From positions 1 through 37,007 of the forward strand of contig JBFFXF010000033.1 in the NCBI GenBank assembly GCA_041569895.1: 37,007 nucleotides of DNA, written 5' to 3'. This document shows, in pieces, positions 9,168 to 17,253 of the stretch. Numbering within the stretch: position 1 is the stretch's first letter; every line of letters begins with the position of its first letter. The DNA is from JBFFXF01 sp041569895 (GTDB lineage: Bacteria; Planctomycetota; UBA8108; JACQVS01). The notes under the pieces are model-generated. The model was not told where the DNA came from. It was given only the letters and a program-made list of their open reading frames with translations, and made no database searches. The position numbers and the translations under genes were made by a program.

Positions 9168-9190
9168 TTCGGAATGTCAGACGAGCACCC

Positions 9191-9386
9191 ATTCCGATTC
9201 CGAGGTCCGATTCCGAGGTCCGATTCCGAGGTCAGAGGTCAGAGGTCAGAGGTCAGAGGTCAGAGGTCAGAGGTCAGAGGTCAGAGATCAGAGGTCGGAG
9301 AGCTGAGGTCGGAGAGCAGAGCTCGAGACGCGAGGCAGATCGGTTCTCATCTGCGTAATCTGCGGAATCTGCGTAATCTGCGTTCC
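9191..9386 (+). repeat. Composite low-complexity repeat, copy 2 right part
   Basis: Starts with three CGATTCCGAGGTC units, then eight perfect GAGGTCA heptamers (9228-9283) and two degenerate ones (to 9297), a GAGAGCAGAGCTCGAGACGCG linker, and TCTGCGTAATC-type units (9349-9383). These are the modules expected to follow the ACCGAT block of copy 2 at 7463-7604, so the insertion sequence appears to lie within one composite element. No spacers are present, so this is not a CRISPR array. Confidence 0.8.
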
Positions 9387-9446
9387 AGGCAGGGAGTCGC
9401 CGGTGGAGTCGAGCAGATGGTCGGGCACGGGACCGGAGCCGGGAGC

Positions 9447-10076
9447 CTATCCCCCCCCTGCGGCAGTCTCCGTCGGGGCCGGCTTCTTTGCCTTGCGCGC
9501 TTTCTCCCGGCGCAGCTCGGCCTCGGCCTCGGGGTTGGAGTAGAACGTGAAGAGGACCTTGCCGCTCCAGGTGGGGTTCTCGGCGGTGCTCGACTTGTCG
9601 CGGGCCATGGTCACCGTGTGGACGTAGATGCCCTGGCGCCTGTCCTTGACCTGGGCGAGGAGGTTGAGGAGCCGCTGGGTGTCGATCTTCTCGTAGTTCA
9701 ACGACTGCGAGTGCTCGACCGTGCTCCCACGCTGCGAGATCGGGCGCGAGCTCGTCGCGGGGAACGAGCGCGGCACGATGTTGAGCACCTCGAGCTCGCC
9801 GCTGACGATGCTGCGCAGGTTGTCGTCCTCGCCCTCGCCGCCCTTGGCGGTCAGGAACTCGACCTGCTCGCGCAGTTTCCAGAGCTCGCCGTTCTTCCTC
9901 ACCTGGGTGCGGAAGCTCTGCAGGTCGTCGATGTGGCGGGCGACCTCCTCCTCCATGCCCGGGATGAGAAAGAGAAGAACCACGGTGCCGATCGCGAAGA
10001 ACCCGGCCGTCATGAACAGCGTCAGGATGACGATCTGCAGTGTCTCGTCCGGTTTCTGTCCGCTCTTCGCTGCCAT
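9447..10076 (-). CDS. GspM/PilO-like type II secretion or pilus assembly protein
   Basis: The 209-residue protein has a short cytoplasmic N-terminus, one transmembrane helix at about residues 15-37 (ILTLFMTAGFFAIGTVVLLF), a coiled-coil-like stretch (ARHIDDLQSFRTQVRKNGEL) and a periplasmic domain with 'DRRQGIYVHTVTMARDKSST' and 'WSGKVLFTFYSNPEAE'. This bitopic layout with a small alpha/beta periplasmic domain is that of GspM or PilO, which pairs with GspL or PilN at the inner-membrane platform. It starts 4 bases after the stop of the GspL/PilM-like gene and is the last gene of the operon. The Ala/Lys-rich C-terminus looks unstructured. Assignment rests on topology and position more than residue identity. 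Confidence 0.6.
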   Translation of the reverse strand: MAAKSGQKPDETLQIVILTLFMTAGFFAIGTVVLLFLIPGMEEEVARHIDDLQSFRTQVRKNGELWKLREQVEFLTAKGGEGEDDNLRSIVSGELEVLNIVPRSFPATSSRPISQRGSTVEHSQSLNYEKIDTQRLLNLLAQVKDRRQGIYVHTVTMARDKSSTAENPTWSGKVLFTFYSNPEAEAELRREKARKAKKPAPTETAAGGG

Positions 10077-10080
10077 TCGC

Positions 10081-12009
10081 TCAGCGCACCTTCTTCAGAT
10101 AGTCCTCGCGGGGCGACAGCCGCAGCGTGATGCTCGTGTTGTCGCCACGTGTCCGCGACTCCGGCGAGCAATCCCAGAACTTCGACTTCGACGCGAACAG
10201 GCGCCGGAAGTCCTCGCCGTTCCGCTCCTCGGCGATGAGCTGGATCGTCCAGTCCTTCTCCAGGTAGAGCTCGGGCTCCGAGGTCTTCCGCCTCGCGCCT
10301 GACGGCGTCCTGCGCGACTTGAGCTGGAACTGGAAGCTCATGTTGGTGATCTCGAAGCCGAGCCGCTGCATCTTCGCCTCGTTGAAGACGGCGGCGAGAT
10401 CCTGGATGGCACCGATCTCCGGGAGATAGAGCGGAATCTCGCTCCCCTTCCCGAGCAGCCGGTTCCACCTCTGCTCCTTCGCCGTCACGGCCGGCATCAC
10501 GAGACCGCTGCCGCGATACGGCTCGTCGAAGAACGCCGAGTAGAACTGCGACGAGGTGTTGCGCACGACGGCGAGCTGGTTGCGATACGTCTGGTACTTG
10601 CTCAGGCGGTCGAACGCCGTCAGCAGGAAGAGGACGCACGTCATGATCGAGAGGCAGAGGAGCGGGAACTTGAGCTTTTCGAAGCGCCGCTCGTAGCGGA
10701 ACTGCTTCTTCCGGAAGTCGAGCCCGATCGCGTCGCGGCCGAGCCCCTTGACGGCCAGGCCGACGGCGGTGGCGCCGAGGCGGCCGAGCCGCGACCGGTC
10801 CTCGTCGTCGAGGTTCATCTCGAAGACCTCACCCGGCTCGCCGAAGTCGAGCGCCAGGGTCTCGACGTCGAACGTCTCCCCGAAGTAGCGCCGCGCCTCG
10901 TCGCGGTCGCCGAGACCGCCAGTCAGCACGATACGCTCGATCGGCGACACCAGGCTGGTCGAGAACATCCGCTGGATCTCGAAGCCGAGACGGCCGAGGA
11001 AGGTCTGGTAGTCCTGCGGCCCTTCATGATCCGCGGCCCGGGGAGGCGGTGGCGCCGTGCCGACGGCGACCGACTCCGCCTCCTCCGCGGCCAAGGCCTC
11101 TCCGCCGGCCTCGGCGACGCGCGCGTACTCGTCGTCCGTCAGGATGGCGATCGGCGCGTCGTCGTCATCGCCGCCGATGAGGAGCGGCATGCTGCCCTCG
11201 ACGTCGAGGGTCTCGAGGGCGCTCTCCACCTCGTCGAAGCGCGCGTCGATCGAGTCCGCGTCCGGCGCGTCGAGCCCGCTCGCCGCCGCGTCGGCGGCCA
11301 CCCCACCGGGTCCCGCGAGGCGGCGCCCGCCGCGGTCGCCGAGGAATCCGCCGAGCCGCAGCGACCGCACCATCTTCATGGTGCCGTGCTCGACGAAGAC
11401 GAGGTTGGTGACCGTCGCCCCGACGTCGACGAGCAGCGTCGTGCGCGTCGCGTCGTGGGCCGGCGTCATCGCGAAGGCGTTGAAGAGCGCCGCGCCGTCG
11501 AGGTCGAGCGCCACCGGATCGACGCCCCCCTCGCGCAGCAGCTCGAGCCGGCTGGAGACCACGCGGTCCGGGAAGGCCATCAACAGCAGGATGCTGTTGC
11601 CGTTCTGCTGTCCGACCTTGTGATACTCGAGCACCATCTCGTCGACGTCGAACGTGATCAGATGGTTCTCGGCCTCGAACCCGATGGTCTTCTCGATCTG
11701 GTCGTCGCGCGTGAACGGCACCGAGATGCGGTCGCGGATGACGCAGTCCCTGGCTCCGAGCGCCGCTACCACCTCGATCCCCTGCAGCTTGCGGTGCGCG
11801 AGCGCCTTGCGGACGACCTCGCCGACGCTCGGCGGCAGGTCGGACTCCAGATCGACCGCCTCCGCGGTCGGCGGGCCGTCCCCCATGAGCGCCAGCTCCG
11901 GGATCTCCTCGACGAAGAAGTCCTGGATCTGGAGCCGCTTGCCGGTCCCGGCGACGACGACGCCGGTGACCGTCTTGGTGCCGATATCGAGTCCGAGAAT
12001 GGTCGCCAT
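10081..12009 (-). CDS. GspL/PilM-like actin-fold protein with periplasmic domain
   Basis: The 642-residue protein begins MATILGLDIGTKTVTGVVVA, the phosphate-1 loop of the PilM/GspL actin-like fold. 'VVAALGARDCVIRDRISVPF', 'TTLLVDVGATVTNLVFVEHG' (phosphate-2) and 'SPIERIVLTGGLGDRD' follow. Between about residues 235 and 330 is an acidic, Ala-rich insertion predicted to be disordered. One transmembrane helix lies at residues 448-467 (FPLLCLSIMTCVLFLLTAFD), followed by a roughly 175-residue periplasmic region. A cytoplasmic actin fold plus helix plus periplasmic domain is the architecture of GspL, the link between the GspE ATPase and the platform. At 642 residues it is well above the usual GspL length of about 400. 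It sits 11 bases after the preceding gene and 4 bases before the GspM-like gene. Confidence 0.75.
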   Translation of the reverse strand: MATILGLDIGTKTVTGVVVAGTGKRLQIQDFFVEEIPELALMGDGPPTAEAVDLESDLPPSVGEVVRKALAHRKLQGIEVVAALGARDCVIRDRISVPFTRDDQIEKTIGFEAENHLITFDVDEMVLEYHKVGQQNGNSILLLMAFPDRVVSSRLELLREGGVDPVALDLDGAALFNAFAMTPAHDATRTTLLVDVGATVTNLVFVEHGTMKMVRSLRLGGFLGDRGGRRLAGPGGVAADAAASGLDAPDADSIDARFDEVESALETLDVEGSMPLLIGGDDDDAPIAILTDDEYARVAEAGGEALAAEEAESVAVGTAPPPPRAADHEGPQDYQTFLGRLGFEIQRMFSTSLVSPIERIVLTGGLGDRDEARRYFGETFDVETLALDFGEPGEVFEMNLDDEDRSRLGRLGATAVGLAVKGLGRDAIGLDFRKKQFRYERRFEKLKFPLLCLSIMTCVLFLLTAFDRLSKYQTYRNQLAVVRNTSSQFYSAFFDEPYRGSGLVMPAVTAKEQRWNRLLGKGSEIPLYLPEIGAIQDLAAVFNEAKMQRLGFEITNMSFQFQLKSRRTPSGARRKTSEPELYLEKDWTIQLIAEERNGEDFRRLFASKSKFWDCSPESRTRGDNTSITLRLSPREDYLKKVR

Positions 12010-12020
12010 GAAACGGTGAC

Positions 12021-13109
12021 TCAGCGCTGCGGCTTGAGCGTCCTCCTCTCGGCGGCTTTCTTCATGACGTCGTCGATCTTCTTGCGCTGGCCCGCCGGGA
12101 TGTTCTCCGTCGCCTGCTTGAGCTCGCGGAGCTGCTGCGCGGTCGGGCGCGGCGGGCGGGTGGTGCGCGACGTCGTTCGGGGACCTCCGACCGGCGAGGT
12201 CGACGTGCTCTCGCTCGCGCTGTCCTTCGAGTACGGCTGCGGGAAGTCGGACTTGCGGTTGAGGTACTTCTGCTCGAGCGTCAGCGGGTAGCCGCCGACG
12301 TGGAAGAACTGCTTCTTCTCCTCCTCCTCGCCGTTTTCCGCGCCCTCGGCGCCCTCGGCGCCGTTCTTGGGCTCTTCGGTCTTCGGCGTGATGACGATAT
12401 TCTCGTCGCCGTGGACGACGTAGATGTCGTTGCGCTCCCGCTTCAGCGAGTACTGCTTGCCGTAGTCGCCCTCGACCTCGTAGACGAGCTCGTCCGGCGT
12501 GATGCGAACGATCCAGACCGCCGGTCCCTCCTCCTCGTCGACGACCCAGCGCTCGTAGACCCGGAGGATCTTGCTGTTCTCATCCGCCGTCTTGCGGACG
12601 GCGCGTGCGCGCGCCGAGCGGACCGAGGTGACGCGCCGGATCCGCGCGCGCACGGTCCGCGTGTTCGGCGAGGTCGTCTCCTCCTGCTTGCGCTCGACGC
12701 GGCCGAGGTTGGTTTCCGAGATGTAGGAGACGTACATGCCGCCGACGTAGGTGTGCGTCTCGTCGAGCGGACCCGGATCGAGCTCCTCGGGATCCCCGTC
12801 GGCCACCTCGTCGACCGCGGGCTCGGTCACCGTCGGCTCGGGCGCCGGCGGCGGCGCCGGGTCGACGGCGAACATCCGGCCGATCCCCGCGACGCGGACG
12901 ACGTTGTCGGGCCCCGTCGATCCGGTCTGCGGCGGCGACCTCAGGTCGTTGATGTCCGTGGTCTTCAGCACTCGGTCCAGGTCCTCCTGGCGATAGGGCT
13001 CGTGCGGCGAGAACGTGCGGTAGATCGGCAGCGCGCCGACGACGAGCGTGATCGCGAGGTTGCCGACGACGATGGCGACTCGAAGCTGGGTGACGGTGAG
13101 TCGGAACAC
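12021..13109 (-). CDS. Single-pass membrane protein of the type II secretion operon, family not recognised
   Basis: The 362-residue protein has a short N-terminus and one transmembrane helix at about residues 9-28 (QLRVAIVVGNLAITLVVGAL). A Pro/Asp/Glu-rich linker follows (to about residue 115), then a beta-rich region: 'YVGGMYVSYISETNLGRVER', 'RVYERWVVDEEEGPAVWIVR', 'YSLKRERNDIYVVHGDENIV'. The C-terminal 100 residues are Ser/Thr/Glu-rich and end in a helical 'LRELKQATENIPAGQRKKID'. It lies between gspK (19 bases upstream) and the GspL-like gene (11 bases downstream). Topology and place would suit the GspC/PilP connector between inner-membrane platform and secretin, but I see no HR-domain motif, so that is only a suggestion. 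Confidence 0.6.
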   Translation of the reverse strand: MFRLTVTQLRVAIVVGNLAITLVVGALPIYRTFSPHEPYRQEDLDRVLKTTDINDLRSPPQTGSTGPDNVVRVAGIGRMFAVDPAPPPAPEPTVTEPAVDEVADGDPEELDPGPLDETHTYVGGMYVSYISETNLGRVERKQEETTSPNTRTVRARIRRVTSVRSARARAVRKTADENSKILRVYERWVVDEEEGPAVWIVRITPDELVYEVEGDYGKQYSLKRERNDIYVVHGDENIVITPKTEEPKNGAEGAEGAENGEEEEKKQFFHVGGYPLTLEQKYLNRKSDFPQPYSKDSASESTSTSPVGGPRTTSRTTRPPRPTAQQLRELKQATENIPAGQRKKIDDVMKKAAERRTLKPQR

Positions 13110-13128
13110 GATTCGTCTCCCGAGCGCG

Positions 13129-15051
13129 TCAGCGCTCGAGCTCCTTCCACTGGATGACCTCGATCCGTCGAGCCTCCACGTCCCTGTGGACGAGGAGCGT
13201 CCCCTCCCTGACGACCGGGCTGCCGTCTGCCTTGATCTTCAGGGTCACCGCAAAGTACGAGCTCCCGAAGACGACCACCTGCGAGAGGTCGTCCCGGACC
13301 CTCTGATACGGCGTCTTGAAATCGGCGTCGATCACCTCGACGCCGGTGTTCTCGGTGAGGAAGTCGTCCGCGTCGCCCTCCTCCCCGTCGATGAGCACGA
13401 GCTGGCGGAGATCGGTGAAGTAGTTGGTCTCCGGGTTCTCGAGTCCGGCGGTCATCTCCGACATCTCCTCGGTGAACCCGTCCTCCTCGAGCAACTCGTC
13501 CTCCTCCGGGGGCTGCCTCCTCGGCTGACCGAGGTCCGGGCTCCTGGCGTCGTCGACGCCGGCGACGCCCCCCTCGAGCTCCTCGGGGCTCATCTCCTCC
13601 TGGTAGAGGTACCGGTACGACTCGACGTCGAGCGCCACCTTCTGCGCCTCCTCCTCCTCCAGGGAGAGCAGCAGACCGTAGATCACCGGCGGCGACGCCG
13701 TGTTGATGTTGATCTTGCCGCTCGAGTGCGTCGAGAAGATGTCGCGCAGCCCGATCGGTTGCGGCGGCACGAGGAGACCGAGCCCGTCGACGTCCTCCGG
13801 ATACTCCTGCATCGATCGGGTCAGCGGGTTGCCGAGCGCGCCGAGGCCGGCGTAGTGCTGGAACGGTCCTTCCGCGACCGACATCAACTGCTCGAACTCC
13901 GCCCGCCGGTACTCCTGGTCGAGCCTCCACTCCTCGCTCGCGTAGAGCGCCTCGCCGACGAGGTCGCCGAACTCGTCCTTGCGATAGGCGTAGAACTGGT
14001 CGGTGTCGTAAAACTCCTCGTTCGGCGGGATGTCGGGGATCGGACCGTAGAAGAGCTCGGGCGTCAGCCCCTCGATGTTGAGGAGCTCCGAGACGAGGTG
14101 GAAGGAGTTCTGGAACGGCTGCGCGCGACGCTGGTAGCAGAAGTCCTCGATCACCACGGCGAGCGATGCAGGATTCGGGAGCTGGAAGCGGTAGAAGAAG
14201 CCGCGATCCTCGTTCATGCGAATCGTCAGGTCGATCGCCCGCGTCAGCATCTCGCGCACCAGCTCGCGCTGCTCCTCCGTCGGGGGCACCCACGGCTTCT
14301 GCGCGCTGTTGAGCCCGCCCTCGGCGATCTCTCCGACCTGATCGAGCAGGTCGTTCGCGGCGGCCATCCCGTCCGGGTCCACGTCCTCCGCCTCGCCGTC
14401 CTCGTTGGCGTCGGCCTGATCCTCGCGGTTCGCGTCCTCCTCCTGCTGATCGGTCATCGCCTCGACGATGACGCGAGGGTACTCCCAGAGCCGGTTGAGG
14501 TTGAACGTCCGCTCCGTGTCGCGGATCACGTACTTCACCTGGACGCCGTTGATCGACTTGGTGTCGGGGGAGAAGATGCGCTTGAGAAGGTAATCGTGAG
14601 TCCCCGGATCGCCGCCGGGCGCGCCGCCCGTGGTCGCCGCGCCGCCGCCCTCGCGCCGTCCCCCCGTCGGCTGCTGCGGGTTGCCGTCGCCGGGAACGCC
14701 CGGCTGCTCGCCGGGCCCGGCGCCCGGCGCCCCCATCGCCATCGACGCGCCGCCTCCGGTCGCTCCCGAGTCGAGACGACCCTCGCGGAAGTCCTCGGCA
14801 AGCAGGGTCATCACGTGCGCCGCGGCCGACGCGATGGCGTAGGTGCCGAGGGTGTCGGTGGCGCGCACCTCGGCGAGCTCCTCCTCGAGCTTGGTCGTGT
14901 ACTGGAGCTGCGTCACGAGGAGCGTCAGGATCACGAAGAGCACGAAGACGATGAGCAACGCGACGCCGCGCTCCCGCGCTCTCGCGAGGGGCCGCGACGC
15001 CCGTGATCGCCTCGTGTCGGTCGTGAAGTCCATCGCGAGGTTCATTATCAT
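13129..15051 (-). CDS. gspK: Type II secretion minor pseudopilin GspK
   Basis: The 640-residue protein has a basic leader (RSRASRPLARARER) followed by GVALLIVFVLFVILTLLV, the GspK form of the prepilin motif in which the usual Glu at +5 is absent. Later features fit GspK: 'VKYVIRDTERTFNLNRLWEY', 'LNIEGLTPELFYG' and 'SSGKININTASPPVIYGLLL', the helix-hairpin-helix-like NxNTA segment typical of the family. The C-terminus has 'QVVVFGSSYFAVTLKIKADG'. GspK with GspI and GspJ caps the pseudopilus. It is about twice the length of enteric GspK, with several acidic low-complexity inserts (around residues 75-130, 180-200 and 480-520). ATG 15051, ATG 15045 and ATG 15033 are all possible starts. It heads the minus-strand operon. 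Confidence 0.85.
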   Translation of the reverse strand: MIMNLAMDFTTDTRRSRASRPLARARERGVALLIVFVLFVILTLLVTQLQYTTKLEEELAEVRATDTLGTYAIASAAAHVMTLLAEDFREGRLDSGATGGGASMAMGAPGAGPGEQPGVPGDGNPQQPTGGRREGGGAATTGGAPGGDPGTHDYLLKRIFSPDTKSINGVQVKYVIRDTERTFNLNRLWEYPRVIVEAMTDQQEEDANREDQADANEDGEAEDVDPDGMAAANDLLDQVGEIAEGGLNSAQKPWVPPTEEQRELVREMLTRAIDLTIRMNEDRGFFYRFQLPNPASLAVVIEDFCYQRRAQPFQNSFHLVSELLNIEGLTPELFYGPIPDIPPNEEFYDTDQFYAYRKDEFGDLVGEALYASEEWRLDQEYRRAEFEQLMSVAEGPFQHYAGLGALGNPLTRSMQEYPEDVDGLGLLVPPQPIGLRDIFSTHSSGKININTASPPVIYGLLLSLEEEEAQKVALDVESYRYLYQEEMSPEELEGGVAGVDDARSPDLGQPRRQPPEEDELLEEDGFTEEMSEMTAGLENPETNYFTDLRQLVLIDGEEGDADDFLTENTGVEVIDADFKTPYQRVRDDLSQVVVFGSSYFAVTLKIKADGSPVVREGTLLVHRDVEARRIEVIQWKELER

Positions 15052-15440
15052 CCGTTCAGGCGGCGTTGGAACGTCGTTCGCCTCGTCCGCGCGTCACCAT
15101 CCTCGATCGCGCTTCGCGGCGGCGACAGCGACCCGACGGCGCACCGCTGACACAGCGGTGCCGCCGACCGTTCCCGACGGACTCCCTTTGCAAACCGGGT
15201 ACCGCCGCGTCGGGCGCGATGGAGCGCTGCTCCCGATATCGGACATTCTCACTGAACCCTTTATCGAGAGGAAGTTTATAAACGAGGCCGCGCGCCGTCG
15301 AAACGCCGCTCGGAGAGCCCCGGACGGCCGTCCGGGGACGCCTCGCGGGCGCTGTATCGATTCGATACATGCGCCAACCGTGGTATAGTGGGTTGGGCAC
15401 AGCGGCCGCCGGCGACGCCGGCCGGCCGGTCGATCGAGGC
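15052..15440. other. Divergent intergenic region gspK / nadB
   Basis: No gene is supported. On the minus strand TATAAA (complement of 15275-15280) with TTTCGA 17 bases upstream is a possible gspK promoter. On the plus strand TATAGT at 15384-15389 is a possible -10 for nadB, and a 15-base palindrome lies at 15354-15368. This region would also hold the right breakpoint of the inversion proposed for the secretion genes. Confidence 0.5.
15354..15368. promoter_or_regulatory. Perfect palindrome upstream of nadB, operator-like
   Basis: GTATCGA-T-TCGATAC has two perfect 7-base arms about one base. It ends 15 bases before the TATAGT -10 candidate (15384-15389), covering the -35 position of that promoter, where a repressor would block RNA polymerase. 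The regulator cannot be named from sequence. Confidence 0.45.
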
Positions 15441-17096
15441 ATGACCCGAGTGAATCTGGCTTTCCTGCCGAGACGTCTCCTCACCACGTTCCGGGTATCG
15501 CGGATCAGCCACCGCTTCGCCGACGTCCTCGTCGTCGGCAGCGGCGTCGGCGGCCTCTCCGCGGCCCTCGCGGCGGCGATCGACGGGCGGACCGAGGTGC
15601 TCGTCCTGGCCAAGGGAGCGCTCACCGACTGCGCCACTCAGTGGGCCCAGGGCGGGGTCGCCGCGGTCCTCGAGCCCGAGCGCTGCGACGATTCGCTGGC
15701 CGCCCACGTCGCCGACACGGTCGAGGCGGGCTGCGGGCTCTGCGACCCGTCGACGGTCGAGCTCGTCGTGCGCGAGGGAGTCGACGCGGTCCGCGAGCTG
15801 ATCTCGGCGGGGGCGGTCTTCGACGTCGAGGACGGCCACCTCCACTTCACGCGCGAGGGCGGCCACAGCCGGCCGCGGATCGTTCACCGGGAGGACCGCA
15901 CCGGGCGCGAGATCCTGCGGGTCCTGCTCGACGCCGTCGGGCCGCTGCCGAACGTGGCGACGCTCGAGGGCACCTTCGCGATCGACCTCCTGCTCGCCCC
16001 CGACGGCAGGTGTCGCGGCGCGCTCGTGTGTCGCCCGGGCGGGCACCTCGAGGCGCTCTGGGCGCGTCGCGTCGTCCTGGCCACCGGTGGGGCCGGACGG
16101 CTCTACCGCGAGACCACCAACCCACCGGTGACCACCGGGGACGGGCTCGCGATGGCCCTGCGCGCCGGCGCGACGCTCCGCGACATGGAGTTCGTCCAGT
16201 TCCACCCGACGACGCTCTACGTCGCCGGCGCGGACCGATTCCTCATCAGCGAGGCGGTGCGCGGCGAGGGGGCCACGCTGGTCGATTCGAGCGGCGAGCG
16301 CTTCATGACGCGTTTCCACCCCTCGGGCGAGCTCGCCCCCAGGGACGTCGTCTCGCGGGGCATCGTCGAACGCATGCGCGAGACCGGCGACAACCGCGTC
16401 TATCTCGACCTGTCGCCGATCCCGCCGGAGAAGATCCGCGAGCGCTTCCCCTACATCGCGCGCATCTGCGGCGATTTCGGCATCGACATCACGCGCGAGC
16501 CGGTGCCGGTGCGGCCGAGCGCGCACTACACGATCGGCGGCATCCGCGTGGACCACGACGGCGTCACCGACGTCCCCGGGTTGCTCGCCGTCGGCGAGGT
16601 GACCTCGACCGGCCTCCACGGCGCCAACCGGCTGGCCTCGAACTCGCTCCTCGAGGGGCTGGTCTTCGGGCGTCGCGCCGGCGCCCGCGCCGGACGAGAG
16701 GCGCTCCGGGAGCGCTCCGAGACGCTGACGCCGTTCGAGGTCGCGCAGCCGGAGGGCGAGCCCTCGCGAGAAGCGCCCGCCGGGCTCGACCTGCAGGACC
16801 TCCAGCGGAGCCTGCAGAGCCTGCTGTGGCGCGACGTCGGCATCGAGCGCCGCCGCGAGGGGCTGGTGCACGCGCGCGACCAGATCGCGGAGTGGGCCTC
16901 CTACGTGCTGCCGCTCCGCTTCGCAAACCCGACCGGCTGGACGCTCCAGAACATGCTGACGACCGCCTCGGCCATCGTCCACGGCGCGTTGACTCGCGAG
17001 GAGTCGCGCGGCGTCCACTTCCGCGCCGACTTCCCCGAGCCTCTGGAGGCGTGGCGGCGCCATGTCGACGTTTCGAGACGGGAGCGGGCGCCGTGA
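15441..17096 (+). CDS. nadB: L-aspartate oxidase NadB
   Basis: The flavoenzyme oxidises L-aspartate to iminoaspartate, the first step of de novo NAD synthesis, in the cytoplasm. The 551-residue product shows the FAD-binding GSGVGGLSAALAA (residues 33-45), 'TQWAQGGVAAVLEP', 'RRVVLATGGAGRLYRETTNP', 'FVQFHPTTLYV', 'EAVRGEGATLVDSSGERFM', 'APRDVVSRGIVERM', 'SAHYTIGGIRVDHDG' and 'TGLHGANRLASNSLLEGLVF', all in family order and at usual length. ATG 15441 is preferred; ATG 15369 is in frame but lies upstream of the probable -10 box and touches the palindrome, so it is unlikely to be in the transcript. nadA and nadC are not in the window. hflX follows after 157 bases. Confidence 0.93.
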   Translation: MTRVNLAFLPRRLLTTFRVSRISHRFADVLVVGSGVGGLSAALAAAIDGRTEVLVLAKGALTDCATQWAQGGVAAVLEPERCDDSLAAHVADTVEAGCGLCDPSTVELVVREGVDAVRELISAGAVFDVEDGHLHFTREGGHSRPRIVHREDRTGREILRVLLDAVGPLPNVATLEGTFAIDLLLAPDGRCRGALVCRPGGHLEALWARRVVLATGGAGRLYRETTNPPVTTGDGLAMALRAGATLRDMEFVQFHPTTLYVAGADRFLISEAVRGEGATLVDSSGERFMTRFHPSGELAPRDVVSRGIVERMRETGDNRVYLDLSPIPPEKIRERFPYIARICGDFGIDITREPVPVRPSAHYTIGGIRVDHDGVTDVPGLLAVGEVTSTGLHGANRLASNSLLEGLVFGRRAGARAGREALRERSETLTPFEVAQPEGEPSREAPAGLDLQDLQRSLQSLLWRDVGIERRREGLVHARDQIAEWASYVLPLRFANPTGWTLQNMLTTASAIVHGALTREESRGVHFRADFPEPLEAWRRHVDVSRRERAP

Positions 17097-17147
17097 GGGG
17101 CGCCGTCGCACGCCGTTCTCGACCTCGTCACGACGAGGGGCTATCCT

Positions 17148-17199
17148 GTTGCAGTCTTCCGTTGCAGTCACCCGTGGCAGTCACCCGTGGCAGTGACGG
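17148..17199 (+). repeat. 13-base tandem repeat, four copies, in nadB-hflX spacer
   Basis: Units GTTGCAGTCTTCC, GTTGCAGTCACCC, GTGGCAGTCACCC and GTGGCAGTGACGG follow without gaps. Just upstream is an inverted repeat CCTCGT-CACG-ACGAGG (17122-17137). The block lies between the nadB stop and the hflX ATG (17254), in the presumed leader of hflX. Confidence 0.75.
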
Positions 17200-17253
17200 A
17201 GCGGTTGCCGTTCCTGCTCCCTTGCGTTTGCGCCGAACGAGGCGCTTCGATCG

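Larger units (their letters stand above)
7653..9190 (+). mobile_element. ISKra4-family insertion sequence (ends approximate)
   Basis: A single-transposase element defined by the ISKra4-like gene at 7767-9167. The right end is well bounded because repeat sequence resumes at 9191. The left end is less sure: GGGCGTC at 7653 and the complement of the right end (GGGTGCTCG...) both start with GGG and carry TGACA 12-14 bases in, a weak inverted-repeat match. No clear target duplication was found (a CATTCCG occurs at 7618-7624 and 9190-9196, possibly chance). The left end includes a hairpin GTGAC-ACTTT-GTCAC (7664-7678). The transposase frame is intact, so the element may be functional. Confidence 0.65.

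Noticed and set aside
7618..9196. CATTCCG at both sides of the IS as a target-site duplication
   Set aside because: The left copy is 29 bases from the proposed left end and TTCCG is part of the local repeat vocabulary, so coincidence is likely.
9228..9297. GAGGTCA repeats considered as a CRISPR array
   Set aside because: Units are 7 bases and contiguous without spacers, and no cas gene is present.
13048..15006. Long plus-strand open frame opposite gspK
   Set aside because: Antisense shadow of gspK; composition is Arg/Glu/Leu/Val with no recognisable fold.
15056..15637. Minus-strand open frame between nadB and gspK, considered as a gspJ-like gene upstream of gspK
   Set aside because: No prepilin motif or pseudopilin sequence; Arg-rich and overlapping the nadB start on the other strand.
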